This document shows positions 18,173 through 27,141 of a stretch of DNA of 50,835 bases, in pieces. The position numbers and the translations under genes are program-made. The notes below the pieces were generated by a model. That model made no database searches, was not told where the DNA came from, and saw only the letters and a program-made list of their open reading frames with translations. The first letter of the stretch is position 1. Each line of letters opens with the position of its first letter. Origin of the DNA: DATMFV01 sp964651005 (GTDB lineage Bacteria > Verrucomicrobiota > Verrucomicrobiia > Chthoniobacterales > Chthoniobacteraceae); contig CAZYVL010000004.1 in NCBI GenBank assembly GCA_964651005.1, forward strand, positions 1-50,835. The letters run 5' to 3'.

Positions 18173-19434
18173 AGCGGGTAGTCCTGGCGATCCATAGCAT
18201 CGCCGCGGGCGGGGCGGAGCGGGTGATGGCGACGATGGCCAACTACTGGGCCGGGGAGGGGCGGGAGGTGATCCTGCTCACGCTCGACGATGGATCGACC
18301 CCGCCGTTTTACCCGCTCGACCCGCGCGTGCTTCACCGGCGGCTTGCGGCGGCGAATCAGTCACGCGGTGTGGTGGCGCGCGCCTGGCATCTGGCGCGCC
18401 GCGTCCACGCGCTGCGCGCCGCGATCCGCGAGGCGCGGCCCGACGTGGTGATCTCCTTCATGAGCAGCGTCAACATGCTGGCGCTGCTCGCCGCCACGGG
18501 GCTGGGCGTCCCCGTGATCGTCTCGGAGCGGGTCGATCCCCGCGCGGCGCGGCGCGGGCCGCTGCGGGAGGCAGCGCGGCGGTTCCTTTATCGTCGGGCC
18601 GCCTGCGTGGTCTGCCAGAGCGGGGAGTGGCGCGGGTTTTTTTCCCCCGGCATCCGCTGCGCCGTCATCCCGAATCCGGTTGCCCCTTTTCCCAGCCATC
18701 GCAACGACGCGCCACGGCAACGCCCGGTGCAAGCGGGGAGGACGATGGTGGCGATGGGGCGGCTCGTCGAACAGAAGGGGTTTGACTGGCTCATCGCCGT
18801 CTTCGCCCGGCTGGCGGCGCGGCATTCCGCCTGGGATCTTGAAATCTGGGGTGAGGGGGGGCGGCGTGCCGCGCTTCAGGCACAGATCGCTGCCGTTCGC
18901 CTGGAAAAGCGGGTGCGCCTCCCCGGCGTCACGCGCGAGCCGGGTCGCGTGTTGCGGCGGGCCGATCTTTTTGTTCTTCCCTCCCGCTACGAAGGTTTCC
19001 CCAACGCTCTCTGCGAAGCGATGGCGGCCGGGGTGGCGTGCGTGGCGTTCGCCTGCCCGACGGGGCCGGGGGAGATCATCCGCGACGGTGTGGACGGGGC
19101 GCTGGTGCCGCCGGGCGATCTCGCCGCGCTGGAGCGGACACTGGAGCGGCTGATGAGCGACAGGGCCGGGCGGGAACGGCTCGCCGGGCGCGCTCCAGAG
19201 GTAACGCAGCGCTTCGCCGTGGAGACCGTGATGGCGAGGTGGGCCGCCCTGGCCGAAGCCGTGCGAACGGGGAAGGCCGCGCACGCGGGCGGATTCGATC
19301 TTTCCCGGAATCATGCGCACAGCAGGGATGACGACATGCAATGCCTCCGGGGAGATGAAGCGGAGCGCCCGAATCCGGGTGCTCTTCGTCATCCGCGCCC
19401 TTTCGTGCGGCGGAGCCGAGAGACAGTTGATTGA
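18169..19434 (+). CDS. Family 4 glycosyltransferase (first of four)
   Basis: This 421-residue GT-B enzyme has the N-terminal AAGGAERVMATMANYWAGEG loop and the C-terminal donor-binding block LPSRYEGFPNALCEAMAAGV with the E-x7-E motif. It would transfer a sugar from an activated donor to the lipid-linked intermediate. The last 27 residues or so (from about 19355) overlap the next glycosyltransferase gene in another frame and look unlike a conserved domain, so the reading may have been extended by a lost stop. The start overlaps the flippase stop by ATGA. Confidence 0.88.
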   Translation: MKRVVLAIHSIAAGGAERVMATMANYWAGEGREVILLTLDDGSTPPFYPLDPRVLHRRLAAANQSRGVVARAWHLARRVHALRAAIREARPDVVISFMSSVNMLALLAATGLGVPVIVSERVDPRAARRGPLREAARRFLYRRAACVVCQSGEWRGFFSPGIRCAVIPNPVAPFPSHRNDAPRQRPVQAGRTMVAMGRLVEQKGFDWLIAVFARLAARHSAWDLEIWGEGGRRAALQAQIAAVRLEKRVRLPGVTREPGRVLRRADLFVLPSRYEGFPNALCEAMAAGVACVAFACPTGPGEIIRDGVDGALVPPGDLAALERTLERLMSDRAGRERLAGRAPEVTQRFAVETVMARWAALAEAVRTGKAAHAGGFDLSRNHAHSRDDDMQCLRGDEAERPNPGALRHPRPFVRRSRETVD

Positions 19435-20512
19435 GCTGGTGCGCGCCCTCGATAAAGGCCGCTTTGGCGTCGTCGTGGCGACCTTCTACGACGGCGGGCC
19501 GCTTGCGGCGGAGCTGCGCGCCGTTCCGGGCGTGCGCGCCGTTTCGCTCGGCAAGCGGGGGCGCTGGGATCTCGCCCGTTTTCTCGTCCGCTTCGCCTGG
19601 CTGGCGCGGCGGCTGCGGCCCGATGTGGCACACGGCTACATGGGCGTCTCCAACGAGCTGACCTTGTTCGCCCGCCTGCTCTGCGGATGCCGGGCGGTCT
19701 GGGGAATCCGCGGTTCGGCATGCGATTTCCGGGCGTACAACGACTGGGCCAGGGGATTTGCGCACTGGCTCGGAGGGCGGCTTTCGCGGTTTGCCGACGG
19801 CATCATCGTCAACTCGGAATCGGGCCGGCGCGCGCACCGCGCCCAGGGGTACGCGGGAGGGCGGATGCGGGTGATCCACAACGGCATCGACACCACGCGC
19901 TTCCGGCCCGACGCGGAGGCGGGGCGGCGCATCCGGGAGCAGTGGGGCATCGCCCCGCAAACGCCGTTAATCGGGATGATCGCGCGGCTTGACCCGATGA
20001 AAGACCACCCCGTTTTCCTGCGCGCGGCCGCGTGGCTTCTCCGCCGGAAAAAGGAGGTCCGCTTTGTCTGCGTCGGCAACGGCCCCGCCACACGGCTCCG
20101 GGCGCTGCGCGAGCTTGCCGGGGAACTCGGGATCGCCGACCGCGTGCAATGGTTTTCCGCGAGCGAGGAGGTCGCCGCGATCTACAACGCGCTGACGGTC
20201 GCCACGCTGTGCTCACGCTTTGGCGAAGGGTTCCCGAACGTCCTGGCCGAGGCGGCCGCGTGCGGCATCCCGACGGTCGCCACCGACGTGGGCGACGCCG
20301 CCGTGATCGTGGACGACCCGGCGAGGATCGTCCCGCCGGGATGCCCCGAACGGCTCGCGCAAGCGTGGGAGCCGCTGCTGGAGGAGAGCGAAACCGCGCG
20401 CACGCTCCGGGCGCGGCAGCAACGGGAGCGGATCGCCCGCGAGTTTGGCCTCGCGCGGCTCGCCCGGCGGACCGAATGCGCCCTACTGGAAACCGTACAG
20501 TGCCCAAGATAG
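19355..20512 (+). CDS. Family 4 glycosyltransferase (second of four)
   Basis: This 385-residue GT-B enzyme begins with RIRVLFVIRALSCGGAERQL, and its donor site includes FGEGFPNVLAEAAACGIPT (E-x7-E). Other typical parts are VIHNGIDTTRF and IARLDPMKDHPVFLRAA. ATG at 19355 is the closest start to the conserved N-terminus; ATGs at 19328 and 19313 are in frame and would lengthen the overlap with the upstream gene. Even so the overlap is 80 bases, which is unusual for this cluster. It overlaps the next gene by about 13 bases. Confidence 0.88.
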   Translation: MKRSARIRVLFVIRALSCGGAERQLIELVRALDKGRFGVVVATFYDGGPLAAELRAVPGVRAVSLGKRGRWDLARFLVRFAWLARRLRPDVAHGYMGVSNELTLFARLLCGCRAVWGIRGSACDFRAYNDWARGFAHWLGGRLSRFADGIIVNSESGRRAHRAQGYAGGRMRVIHNGIDTTRFRPDAEAGRRIREQWGIAPQTPLIGMIARLDPMKDHPVFLRAAAWLLRRKKEVRFVCVGNGPATRLRALRELAGELGIADRVQWFSASEEVAAIYNALTVATLCSRFGEGFPNVLAEAAACGIPTVATDVGDAAVIVDDPARIVPPGCPERLAQAWEPLLEESETARTLRARQQRERIAREFGLARLARRTECALLETVQCPR

Positions 20513-21675
20513 TCCACATTATCCCCACCCTGCATCGCGGCGGCGCGGAAACGATGCTCGCGCGGCTTTTACGCGCGACGGACGCGCGGCGTTTCCGGCA
20601 CGCCGTCATCACGCTGATGCACGGCGGGACGCTGGAGGAGGAGATTCGCGCGCTCGGCGTTCCGGTTTACCACGCGGGGTTGCGCCGGGGGGGGATCTCG
20701 CTTTCCACGCCGTTCGCGCTGGCGCGGGTGATCGGGTTTTTGCGCCGGGAGCAGCCCGACGTGGTGCACGGCTGGATGGTCCACGGCAGCCTCGCCGCGC
20801 AGTTTGCCCGCCCTTTTCTCTCTCCCGCGCCGCGCGTGCTCTGGGCGGTGCACCACTCCCCGGACGCGCTCCGGCGGGAAAAACGGCTCACCGCCGCGCT
20901 CATCCGGTTCTCCGCGCGGCTTTCCCGACGAGCGGGCGCGCCGCACGGCGTCGTGTATGTCTCGCACGAGAGCCGCGCGCAACACGAGGCGCTCGGCTAC
21001 GACCGCGCGCGCGCCGTCGTCATCCCGAACGGGATCGACACGGAGCACTTTGCCCCTTCCCGGGAGCATCGGCTCGCGCTGCGGTGCGAGCTTGGCCTGC
21101 CGCCGGAGACGCTGCTTCTCGGTCTGATGGGCCGGTTCCACCCGCAGAAAAACCACGCCGGTTTTCTCCGCGCGGCGGAGCGCGTCCTGGCGGAGCATCC
21201 CGGCGCGGGGATCGTGCTCGCGGGGCACGGCATGGAGCCGGGCAACGCCGCGCTCGCCGCGCTGATGCGCGGGAACCGGCACGCGCTTGGGGATCGCGTG
21301 CGGCTGCTCGGGGAGCGGCGCGACATGGAGCGGATCACGGCGGGCCTTGATATCGCCGTCTCCGCTTCCGCGTACGGCGAGGCGCTTTCGCTTGCGCTCT
21401 GCGAGGCGATGGCGTGCGGCGTGCCGTGCGTCACGACGGACGTGGGCGATCACCGGCGGCTGGTGGAGGGGACGGGGGTGGTGGTTGCGCCGGGAGATCC
21501 CGACGCGCTGGCGGAAGGGTGCCGCTCGCTTCTTCTCCTCGGGCGCGAGGAGCGGCGCGCGCTCGGCGCGCGGGCGCGGGAGCGCATCCTGCGGCACTAC
21601 GCGCTGCCGGAAACCGCCCGGCGCTACGAGGAACTCTATCAAACCCCCTCGCGGGCATTACGGAAGGAAGGCTGA
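20500..21675 (+). CDS. Family 4 glycosyltransferase (third of four)
   Basis: This 391-residue GT-B enzyme starts KIVHIIPTLHRGGAETMLAR and has VIPNGIDTEHF, LMGRFHPQKNHAGFLRAA and YGEALSLALCEAMACGVPCV with the E-x7-E motif. GTG at 20500 immediately precedes the conserved PKIVHIIPTL; an in-frame ATG at 20476 is the alternative. It overlaps the previous gene and ends one base before the asnB start, a sign of one transcript. Confidence 0.88.
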   Translation: MPKIVHIIPTLHRGGAETMLARLLRATDARRFRHAVITLMHGGTLEEEIRALGVPVYHAGLRRGGISLSTPFALARVIGFLRREQPDVVHGWMVHGSLAAQFARPFLSPAPRVLWAVHHSPDALRREKRLTAALIRFSARLSRRAGAPHGVVYVSHESRAQHEALGYDRARAVVIPNGIDTEHFAPSREHRLALRCELGLPPETLLLGLMGRFHPQKNHAGFLRAAERVLAEHPGAGIVLAGHGMEPGNAALAALMRGNRHALGDRVRLLGERRDMERITAGLDIAVSASAYGEALSLALCEAMACGVPCVTTDVGDHRRLVEGTGVVVAPGDPDALAEGCRSLLLLGREERRALGARARERILRHYALPETARRYEELYQTPSRALRKEG

Positions 21676-21676
21676 T

Positions 21677-23560
21677 ATGTGTGGCATCGCAGGATTCTGG
21701 CGGGAAGACGGCGGCGCGCATCCAGCTCTTCTGGAGAGGGCGCGCGCGATGGCAAACGCGCTGCAACACCGCGGGCCGGACGATTCGGGCGCCTGGGCGG
21801 ACGCCGGGGCCGGGGTGGCGTTCGGCTTTCGCCGCCTGGCGATCCTCGATCTCTCCCCGGCGGGGCATCAGCCGATGGCGTCGGCCTCGAGGCGTTACGT
21901 GATCGCGTTCAATGGCGAGGTCTATAACTTCCGCGAAATGCGCGTGGAGCTGGAGGGGGCGGGCCGCTCGTTTTCAGGGCATTCGGACACGGAGGTGATT
22001 CTCGCCGCCGTGGAGGCGTGGGGGCTGGAGGCGGCGTTGCGCCGTTTCATCGGGATGTTTGCCATCGCCCTCTGGGACCGGCGGGAACGGCGGCTCACGC
22101 TCGTGCGCGACCGGCTGGGGATCAAGCCGCTCTACTACGGCTGGTCGGGCGGCGCGCTGCTCTGGGGCTCGGAGCTGAAGGCGCTGCGGGCGTACCCCGG
22201 CTTCTGCGGGGAGATCGACCGGGGCGCGCTCTGCCTGCACCTGCGGCACAGCAACATCCCCGCCCCGCATTCCATCTATCGCAACATTTTCAAGCTGCCG
22301 CCGGGATGTTTTTTGACCTTCGATTGGCCAAACCCGCAGCCCGGAGCGCGGGAGCCGGTGGCGTACTGGTCCGCGCGCCGCGTCACGGAAGAGGGGGCCG
22401 CCGACCTCTTCCCCGGAGACGAAGCCGAGGCCGCCGACCGTTTGGAGAGCCTGCTGCGCGAGGCGGTGCGGCTGCGGATGATCGCCGACGTGCCGCTCGG
22501 CGCGTTTCTCTCCGGCGGGATCGACTCTTCCACCGTCGTCGCAATGATGCAGAGCCAGAGCGCGCGCCCGGTGAAGACCTTCAGCATCGGCTTTCCCGAG
22601 GCGGGGTACGATGAAGCGCCGTATGCCCGCGCCGTCGCGGCCCGCCTCGGCACGGAGCATCACGAGCTTTATGTCACCCCGCGCGAGGCGCTGGAGGTGA
22701 TCCCCCGGTTGCCGGAAATTTTCGACGAACCGTTCTCCGATTCTTCGCAGATTCCGACTTACCTTGTCTCGCGCCTCACGCGCGGGGAGGTCACGGTGGC
22801 GCTCTCCGGCGACGGGGGGGACGAGCTGTTTTGCGGCTACGGGCGTTATGCTTCGGCGGTTTCCATCTGGCGCGTTTTGGGGCGCATTCCGCTTCCGCTG
22901 CGCCGGGCGGCGGGCGCTCTCCTGCCGGGCCGCCGGGGGAAAATCCGGCGGGGCATTCTCGGCACGCCGACGGCCGAGGCGCTCTACCGCCGCCTGATCT
23001 CGCACTGGAAAGACCCTGCCGCGCTGGTTCCCGGCGCGGTTGAGCCTTCCACCGCCGCCGCCCGCCTGGGCGAGACGCCGGGCGCGCTCGCCTTCCCACG
23101 CCACATGATGCTCGCCGACCTGCTCTGCTACCTGCCCGATGACATCCTCACGAAAGTGGACCGCGCGAGCATGGCTGTCGGCCTCGAAGCGCGCGTGCCG
23201 CTGCTCGACCACCGGGTGGTGGAATTCGCCGCGCGCCTTCCGCTTTCCATGAAGATGCGCGGCGGGCGCGGGAAATGGATTCTGCGCCAGGTGCTCGGGC
23301 GTTATCTGCCGCAGGAGCTGACGGAGCGGCCCAAGAAAGGATTCGGCGTGCCGATGGGGCAGTGGTTGCGCGGCCCGCTGCGCGACTGGGCCGGGGATCT
23401 GCTCTCCGGGGAACGGCTGCGGCGCGAAGGGTATTTCGACCCGGCGCCGATCCGCAGAATGTGGGCGGACCATCTCTCCGGCGCGGGCGACTCGAATTAT
23501 TACCTCTGGGACGTGCTGATGTTCCAGGCGTGGTTGCAAACGTGGCACTCCAGGCCATGA
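21677..23560 (+). CDS. asnB: Asparagine synthase (glutamine-hydrolysing)
   Basis: This 627-residue two-domain enzyme starts MCGIAGFW. Cys2 is the N-terminal nucleophile of the glutaminase domain, with RRLAILDLSPAGHQPM and FNGEVYNF. The synthetase domain has the ATP pyrophosphatase loop FLSGGIDSSTV near residue 277 and LSGDGGDELFCGYGRY. AsnB-type enzymes make asparagine from aspartate, but members inside polysaccharide clusters often amidate sugar carboxylates or act on other acceptors. Which of these applies here cannot be told. A good Shine-Dalgarno (GGAAGGAAGG) lies just before ATG 21677. It overlaps the next gene by ATGA (23557-23560). Confidence 0.93.
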   Translation: MCGIAGFWREDGGAHPALLERARAMANALQHRGPDDSGAWADAGAGVAFGFRRLAILDLSPAGHQPMASASRRYVIAFNGEVYNFREMRVELEGAGRSFSGHSDTEVILAAVEAWGLEAALRRFIGMFAIALWDRRERRLTLVRDRLGIKPLYYGWSGGALLWGSELKALRAYPGFCGEIDRGALCLHLRHSNIPAPHSIYRNIFKLPPGCFLTFDWPNPQPGAREPVAYWSARRVTEEGAADLFPGDEAEAADRLESLLREAVRLRMIADVPLGAFLSGGIDSSTVVAMMQSQSARPVKTFSIGFPEAGYDEAPYARAVAARLGTEHHELYVTPREALEVIPRLPEIFDEPFSDSSQIPTYLVSRLTRGEVTVALSGDGGDELFCGYGRYASAVSIWRVLGRIPLPLRRAAGALLPGRRGKIRRGILGTPTAEALYRRLISHWKDPAALVPGAVEPSTAAARLGETPGALAFPRHMMLADLLCYLPDDILTKVDRASMAVGLEARVPLLDHRVVEFAARLPLSMKMRGGRGKWILRQVLGRYLPQELTERPKKGFGVPMGQWLRGPLRDWAGDLLSGERLRREGYFDPAPIRRMWADHLSGAGDSNYYLWDVLMFQAWLQTWHSRP

Positions 23561-24741
23561 CGCCGCATCCCCGCCATTTCGCGATCGCCCATGTCACGAC
23601 GGTCGATCTCTCGCTCCGTTATCTGCTGCTCAACCAGATGCAAAGCCTGCGGGAAGCGGGCTACGACGTGGCGGGGATCTCGCACCCCGGCCCGAACGTC
23701 GCCGCGCTCGAACGCGCGGGCATCCGCCATTTTCCCGTGGCGATGACGCGCAATCTCACGCCGTTTGCCGACCTGCGCTCGCTCTGGAACCTCTACCGTC
23801 TGTTCCGCCGCGAGCGTTTCGTTCTTGTCCATACGCACACGCCCAAGGCCGGTCTGCTGGGGCAGCTTGCCGCCCGCATGGCGGGCGTGCCGGTGGTCGT
23901 CAACACGATCCACGGCCTCTACCTCCACGAGCAGATGCCCGCCGCGCGGCGGCGCTTCCAGCTTGCCGTTGAGCGGCTCGCCGGGCGCTGCTCGGACCGG
24001 ATTCTCTCGCAGAACGAGGAGGATCTCCACACGGCCATCCGCGAGAAGATCTGCAAGCCGGAGAAGATCGCGCTGCTCGGCAACGGGATCGACCTCGATG
24101 AATTTCACCCCAGCCGCGCCAGCAGCGCGGAGGCGCTCGCCCTGCGCGCTCGCTTCGGGATTCCGGCCACGGCCCCGGTCATCGGCTTTGTCGGGCGGCT
24201 CGCGGGGCGGCGCAAGGGGCTGCTCGATCTTTTCGCGGCGGTGCGGGAACTCGCGGCGCGCCGCTCCGCCGTGCGCCTGCTTGTCGTCGGCGATCCGGAT
24301 CGCGGAAAGGCCGACGCCGTGGAGCCGTCCGTCGCGGCGCATTTCGGGATCGCGGAGCGGTGCCACTTCGCGGGGCACCAGCCCAACGCCAGCCTGCCGC
24401 TTTTCTACAAGGCGATGGATGTCCTGGCGCTGCCGTCGCTCTTCGAGGGCATCCCGAGGGTGGTCATGGAAGCCTCGGCGATGGGGGTGCCCTCCGTCGT
24501 GACGGAGGTGAAGGGGAACCGCGAAGCCGTGGAGCCGGGGCGCAACGGGTTCCGGGTGCCGCTCGGCGACGTGCGCGCGCTCGCCGCCGCGCTGGAGCGG
24601 GTTCTCTTCGCGCCAGGGCTTGTTGCGCAAATGAGGTGCGAGGCGCTCCGGCTCGCGCGGGAGCGTTTCGACGAACGCCGCGTGTTCGAAAAGGTGAAGG
24701 CCGAATACCGCGCGCTCCTCGCGGCGAAAAACGTCTCGTGA
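23557..24741 (+). CDS. Family 4 glycosyltransferase (fourth of four)
   Basis: This 394-residue enzyme begins HFAIAHVTTVDLSLRYLLLN, and HTHTPKAGLLGQLAARMAGV is typical of the GT4 group that includes capsular N-acetyl-hexosamine transferases. LLGNGIDLDEFHP and SLFEGIPRVVMEASAMGVPS (E-x7-E) mark the donor-binding domain. It overlaps asnB by four bases, supporting translational coupling. It could act early in repeat-unit assembly, but acceptor and donor are unknown. Confidence 0.88.
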   Translation: MTPHPRHFAIAHVTTVDLSLRYLLLNQMQSLREAGYDVAGISHPGPNVAALERAGIRHFPVAMTRNLTPFADLRSLWNLYRLFRRERFVLVHTHTPKAGLLGQLAARMAGVPVVVNTIHGLYLHEQMPAARRRFQLAVERLAGRCSDRILSQNEEDLHTAIREKICKPEKIALLGNGIDLDEFHPSRASSAEALALRARFGIPATAPVIGFVGRLAGRRKGLLDLFAAVRELAARRSAVRLLVVGDPDRGKADAVEPSVAAHFGIAERCHFAGHQPNASLPLFYKAMDVLALPSLFEGIPRVVMEASAMGVPSVVTEVKGNREAVEPGRNGFRVPLGDVRALAAALERVLFAPGLVAQMRCEALRLARERFDERRVFEKVKAEYRALLAAKNVS

Positions 24742-24763
24742 TTGAAACCGGAGCGGGAGCGCG

Positions 24764-25888
24764 ATGCGATTGTGCAAGGCCATGATGCGTGTTCTACCAA
24801 GCGACGGCTCCGGGGAGGAGTGGGATGGCGTGCTGGATAAAATGGCGCGCAGCGACTTTTATCATACCCGCGCCTACCATGCTCACGCCGCGCTCTCCGA
24901 GTGCGGAGCCGCCTTGCTCTGGGTGTATGAGGAGGGGGAATACACGATTGCGCTCCCGCTCGTCGTGCGGCCCCTGGAGAGCGCGGAGGGCTTTGCGGGG
25001 CATGGGCACGGCTGGTTCGACGCCACCTCCGTCTATGGGTACACGGGGCCGGTTGCCTCGCACGCGGAGATCCCCGAAGAGGTGCTCCGCCGCTTCCGGC
25101 GCGCGCTGGAGGCGGACCTGCGTGCGCGGCGCATCATCGCCGTCTTCTCCCGGCTTCATCCGCTGATCCCCCACCAACCTCTCCTCACGGGGCTGGGCGA
25201 GCAAAGCCAATGCGGGCTGACTGTCTCGATCCCGCTCACGCGGACGCCGCGCGAGCAACTCGCCTGCTACCGCAGCAGTCTCCGCAGGCAGATTCGCAAG
25301 CTGCGCGAGAGCGGGATGGAGGTTGTCCGCGACGTCGGGAAGGAACGGCTGGGGGACTTTGTGGAAATCTATACCGACACGATGCGCCGGGTGCACGCGC
25401 GGGAGATGTATTTCTTCGACCGGGCGTATTTCGAGGGGCTCTGCGCCTGCTCCCCGGCGCGGACACATCTTTTTTTCGTGCTCTTGGAGGGGAAGCCGGT
25501 GGCGGGCGGGCTGTTTCTGGAGCATGGCGGGATTCTGGAATATCACCTCGGCGGAACGCATCGCGATGCCCTGTGCTTCACGCCCGCCAAGCTCCTCATG
25601 GATGAGGTGCGGCTCTGGGCGCACGCGCGGGGGTGCACCGTGTTCCACCTCGGCGGCGGGCTGGGCGGGAAGGAGGACCGCCTTCTTTATTTCAAGACCG
25701 GCTTCTCCGATGCGATCCATCCGTTCTCGGTCTGGAGGTGGATTGTCGATCCGTGCCTCTACCGGAGCGCGTGCGACTACCGGGCCGCGCTCAATCTCCG
25801 GCGGCATCTCCAGCCAGGCATCCCCGGGTTCTTCCCCGGCTACCGCACCCCGTCCGTCCCGGAAATGAAGCTTTTGCAGGATCGCTGA
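24764..25888 (+). CDS. FemAB/GNAT-fold acyl or aminoacyl transferase
   Basis: This 374-residue protein has the double GNAT look of FemAB-related enzymes. It has a FYHTRAYHAHAAL N-terminal block, a middle acceptor module with RRQIRKLRESGMEVVRDV, and a C-terminal module with FFVLLEGKPVAGGLFLEHGG, YHLGGTHRDAL and FHLGGGLGGKEDRLLYFKTGFS. Such proteins in polysaccharide clusters are presumed to add acyl or aminoacyl groups to sugars. ATG 24764 is preceded by GGGAG; ATGs at 24782 and 24785 are alternatives. It lies 22 bases after the fourth GT4 and 25 bases before the aminotransferase. Confidence 0.8.
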   Translation: MRLCKAMMRVLPSDGSGEEWDGVLDKMARSDFYHTRAYHAHAALSECGAALLWVYEEGEYTIALPLVVRPLESAEGFAGHGHGWFDATSVYGYTGPVASHAEIPEEVLRRFRRALEADLRARRIIAVFSRLHPLIPHQPLLTGLGEQSQCGLTVSIPLTRTPREQLACYRSSLRRQIRKLRESGMEVVRDVGKERLGDFVEIYTDTMRRVHAREMYFFDRAYFEGLCACSPARTHLFFVLLEGKPVAGGLFLEHGGILEYHLGGTHRDALCFTPAKLLMDEVRLWAHARGCTVFHLGGGLGGKEDRLLYFKTGFSDAIHPFSVWRWIVDPCLYRSACDYRAALNLRRHLQPGIPGFFPGYRTPSVPEMKLLQDR

Positions 25889-25913
25889 ACCCATTGCGCC
25901 ACGCGCCACGATC

Positions 25914-27071
25914 ATGAACCGCATCTATCTCTCGCCGCCACATCTGGGCGACGACGAAGCCCGGCTCGTTGCGGAAGCCTTCGCGTCGAACTGGATCGCT
26001 CCGCTCGGGCCGCAGGTGGAGGCGTTCGAGCGGGAGGTGGGGGAGAGGACCGGGGGGCTGCACGCCGTGGCGCTCTCTTCGGGCACGGCGGCGATCCATC
26101 TCGCCCTTCGCCTGCTCGGCGTCGGCCCGGGGGACGAGGTGATCTGCCCCACGCTCACCTTCTGCGCGAGCGCGAACCCGATCCTCTACGAAGGCGGCAG
26201 GCCAATTTTTCTCGATGTCGAAGCGCGGAGCTGGAATCTCGATCCCGAGCTGCTCGCCGAAGAGCTGCGGGCCGGGGCGGCGCGGGGGAGATTGCCGCGC
26301 GCCGTGATCGCCGTGGACCTTTATGGCCGGTGCGCCGACTACGACCGCCTCGCCGCCGTGTGCGAAGAATACGGCGTGCCGCTCATCGAGGATGCCGCCG
26401 AGGCGCTCGGGGCGTCGTATCACGGGCGGCCTGCCGGGGGGTTCGGGCGCTGCGGCGTCTTTTCCTTCAACGGCAACAAGATCATCACCACTTCGGGAGG
26501 GGGGATGCTCGTCTCGCGCGACGCGGAGCTGATCCGCCGCGCGCGCCATCTGGCGAGCCAGGCGCGCGATCCCGCGCCGTGCTACCAGCATTCGGAGATC
26601 GGCTACAACTACCGGATGAGCAACGTGCTCGCGGCGATTGGCCGGGGGCAGTTGCGCGTGCTCGACGAACACATCGCCGCGCGCCGCCGCCATCATTTCG
26701 CCTACCGCGCCGCGCTCGGGAACCTGCCCGGCCTCGGCTGGATGCCGGAAGACGCCCACCCCCGCAGCGAGCCGAACCACTGGATGACCTGCGTACGCAT
26801 CGACCCGGCGGCCTTCGGCGCGACGAACGAGGAGGTCCGGCTCGCGCTGGAGGTCGAGGAGATCGAATCGCGGCCCGCCTGGAAACCGCTGCACCTCCAG
26901 CCGGTGTTCCGGGAGCTGGGCTGCCGGGTGCGCGGTGGGGCGGTGGCGGAGCGGATTTTTGCCACGGGGCTCTGCCTGCCAAGCGGCTCATCGCTCACGG
27001 CGGCGGACCTTGATCGGATTTGCCGCATCATCCGTGGCGCGCGCCGGGTGGCCAGATTTTCCCTTCCGTAG
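25914..27071 (+). CDS. DegT/DnrJ/EryC1/StrS-family sugar aminotransferase
   Basis: This 385-residue PLP enzyme (fold type I) has SSGTAAIHLALRLLGVGPGD, DLYGRCADYDRL, IEDAAEALGA and the Schiff-base lysine in SFNGNKIITTSGGGMLV. LASQARDPAPCYQHSEIGYNYRMSNVLAAIGRGQL is the usual C-terminal block. The FNGNKIITTSGGG variant resembles enzymes that aminate UDP-4-keto sugars (PglE-like). A CapD/WbpM-like 4,6-dehydratase that would make such a keto-sugar lies 3.4 kb away on the opposite strand (30478-32502). Transamination of the product is therefore likely, although the exact sugar is inference. Confidence 0.9.
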   Translation: MNRIYLSPPHLGDDEARLVAEAFASNWIAPLGPQVEAFEREVGERTGGLHAVALSSGTAAIHLALRLLGVGPGDEVICPTLTFCASANPILYEGGRPIFLDVEARSWNLDPELLAEELRAGAARGRLPRAVIAVDLYGRCADYDRLAAVCEEYGVPLIEDAAEALGASYHGRPAGGFGRCGVFSFNGNKIITTSGGGMLVSRDAELIRRARHLASQARDPAPCYQHSEIGYNYRMSNVLAAIGRGQLRVLDEHIAARRRHHFAYRAALGNLPGLGWMPEDAHPRSEPNHWMTCVRIDPAAFGATNEEVRLALEVEEIESRPAWKPLHLQPVFRELGCRVRGGAVAERIFATGLCLPSGSSLTAADLDRICRIIRGARRVARFSLP

Positions 27072-27092
27072 AACTTGATGAAAACGCGAAAC

Positions 27093-27119
27093 GGGGCGCC
27101 CCCGCCAGGGAAACGCCCC
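27093..27119. terminator. Possible terminator between convergent genes
   Basis: GGGGCG (27093-27098) can pair with CGCCCC (27114-27119) in the 70-base gap between the convergent aminotransferase and pectate-lyase genes. There is no clear T-run on either side. Confidence 0.35.
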
Positions 27120-27141
27120 ATTCCGACTTTGGATGTTGCCG

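Noticed and set aside
8961..27071. Exosortase/PEP-CTERM system because of the Wza, Wzc, FemAB and AsnB gene set
   Set aside because: No exosortase gene or PEP-CTERM sorting signal is visible in the window.
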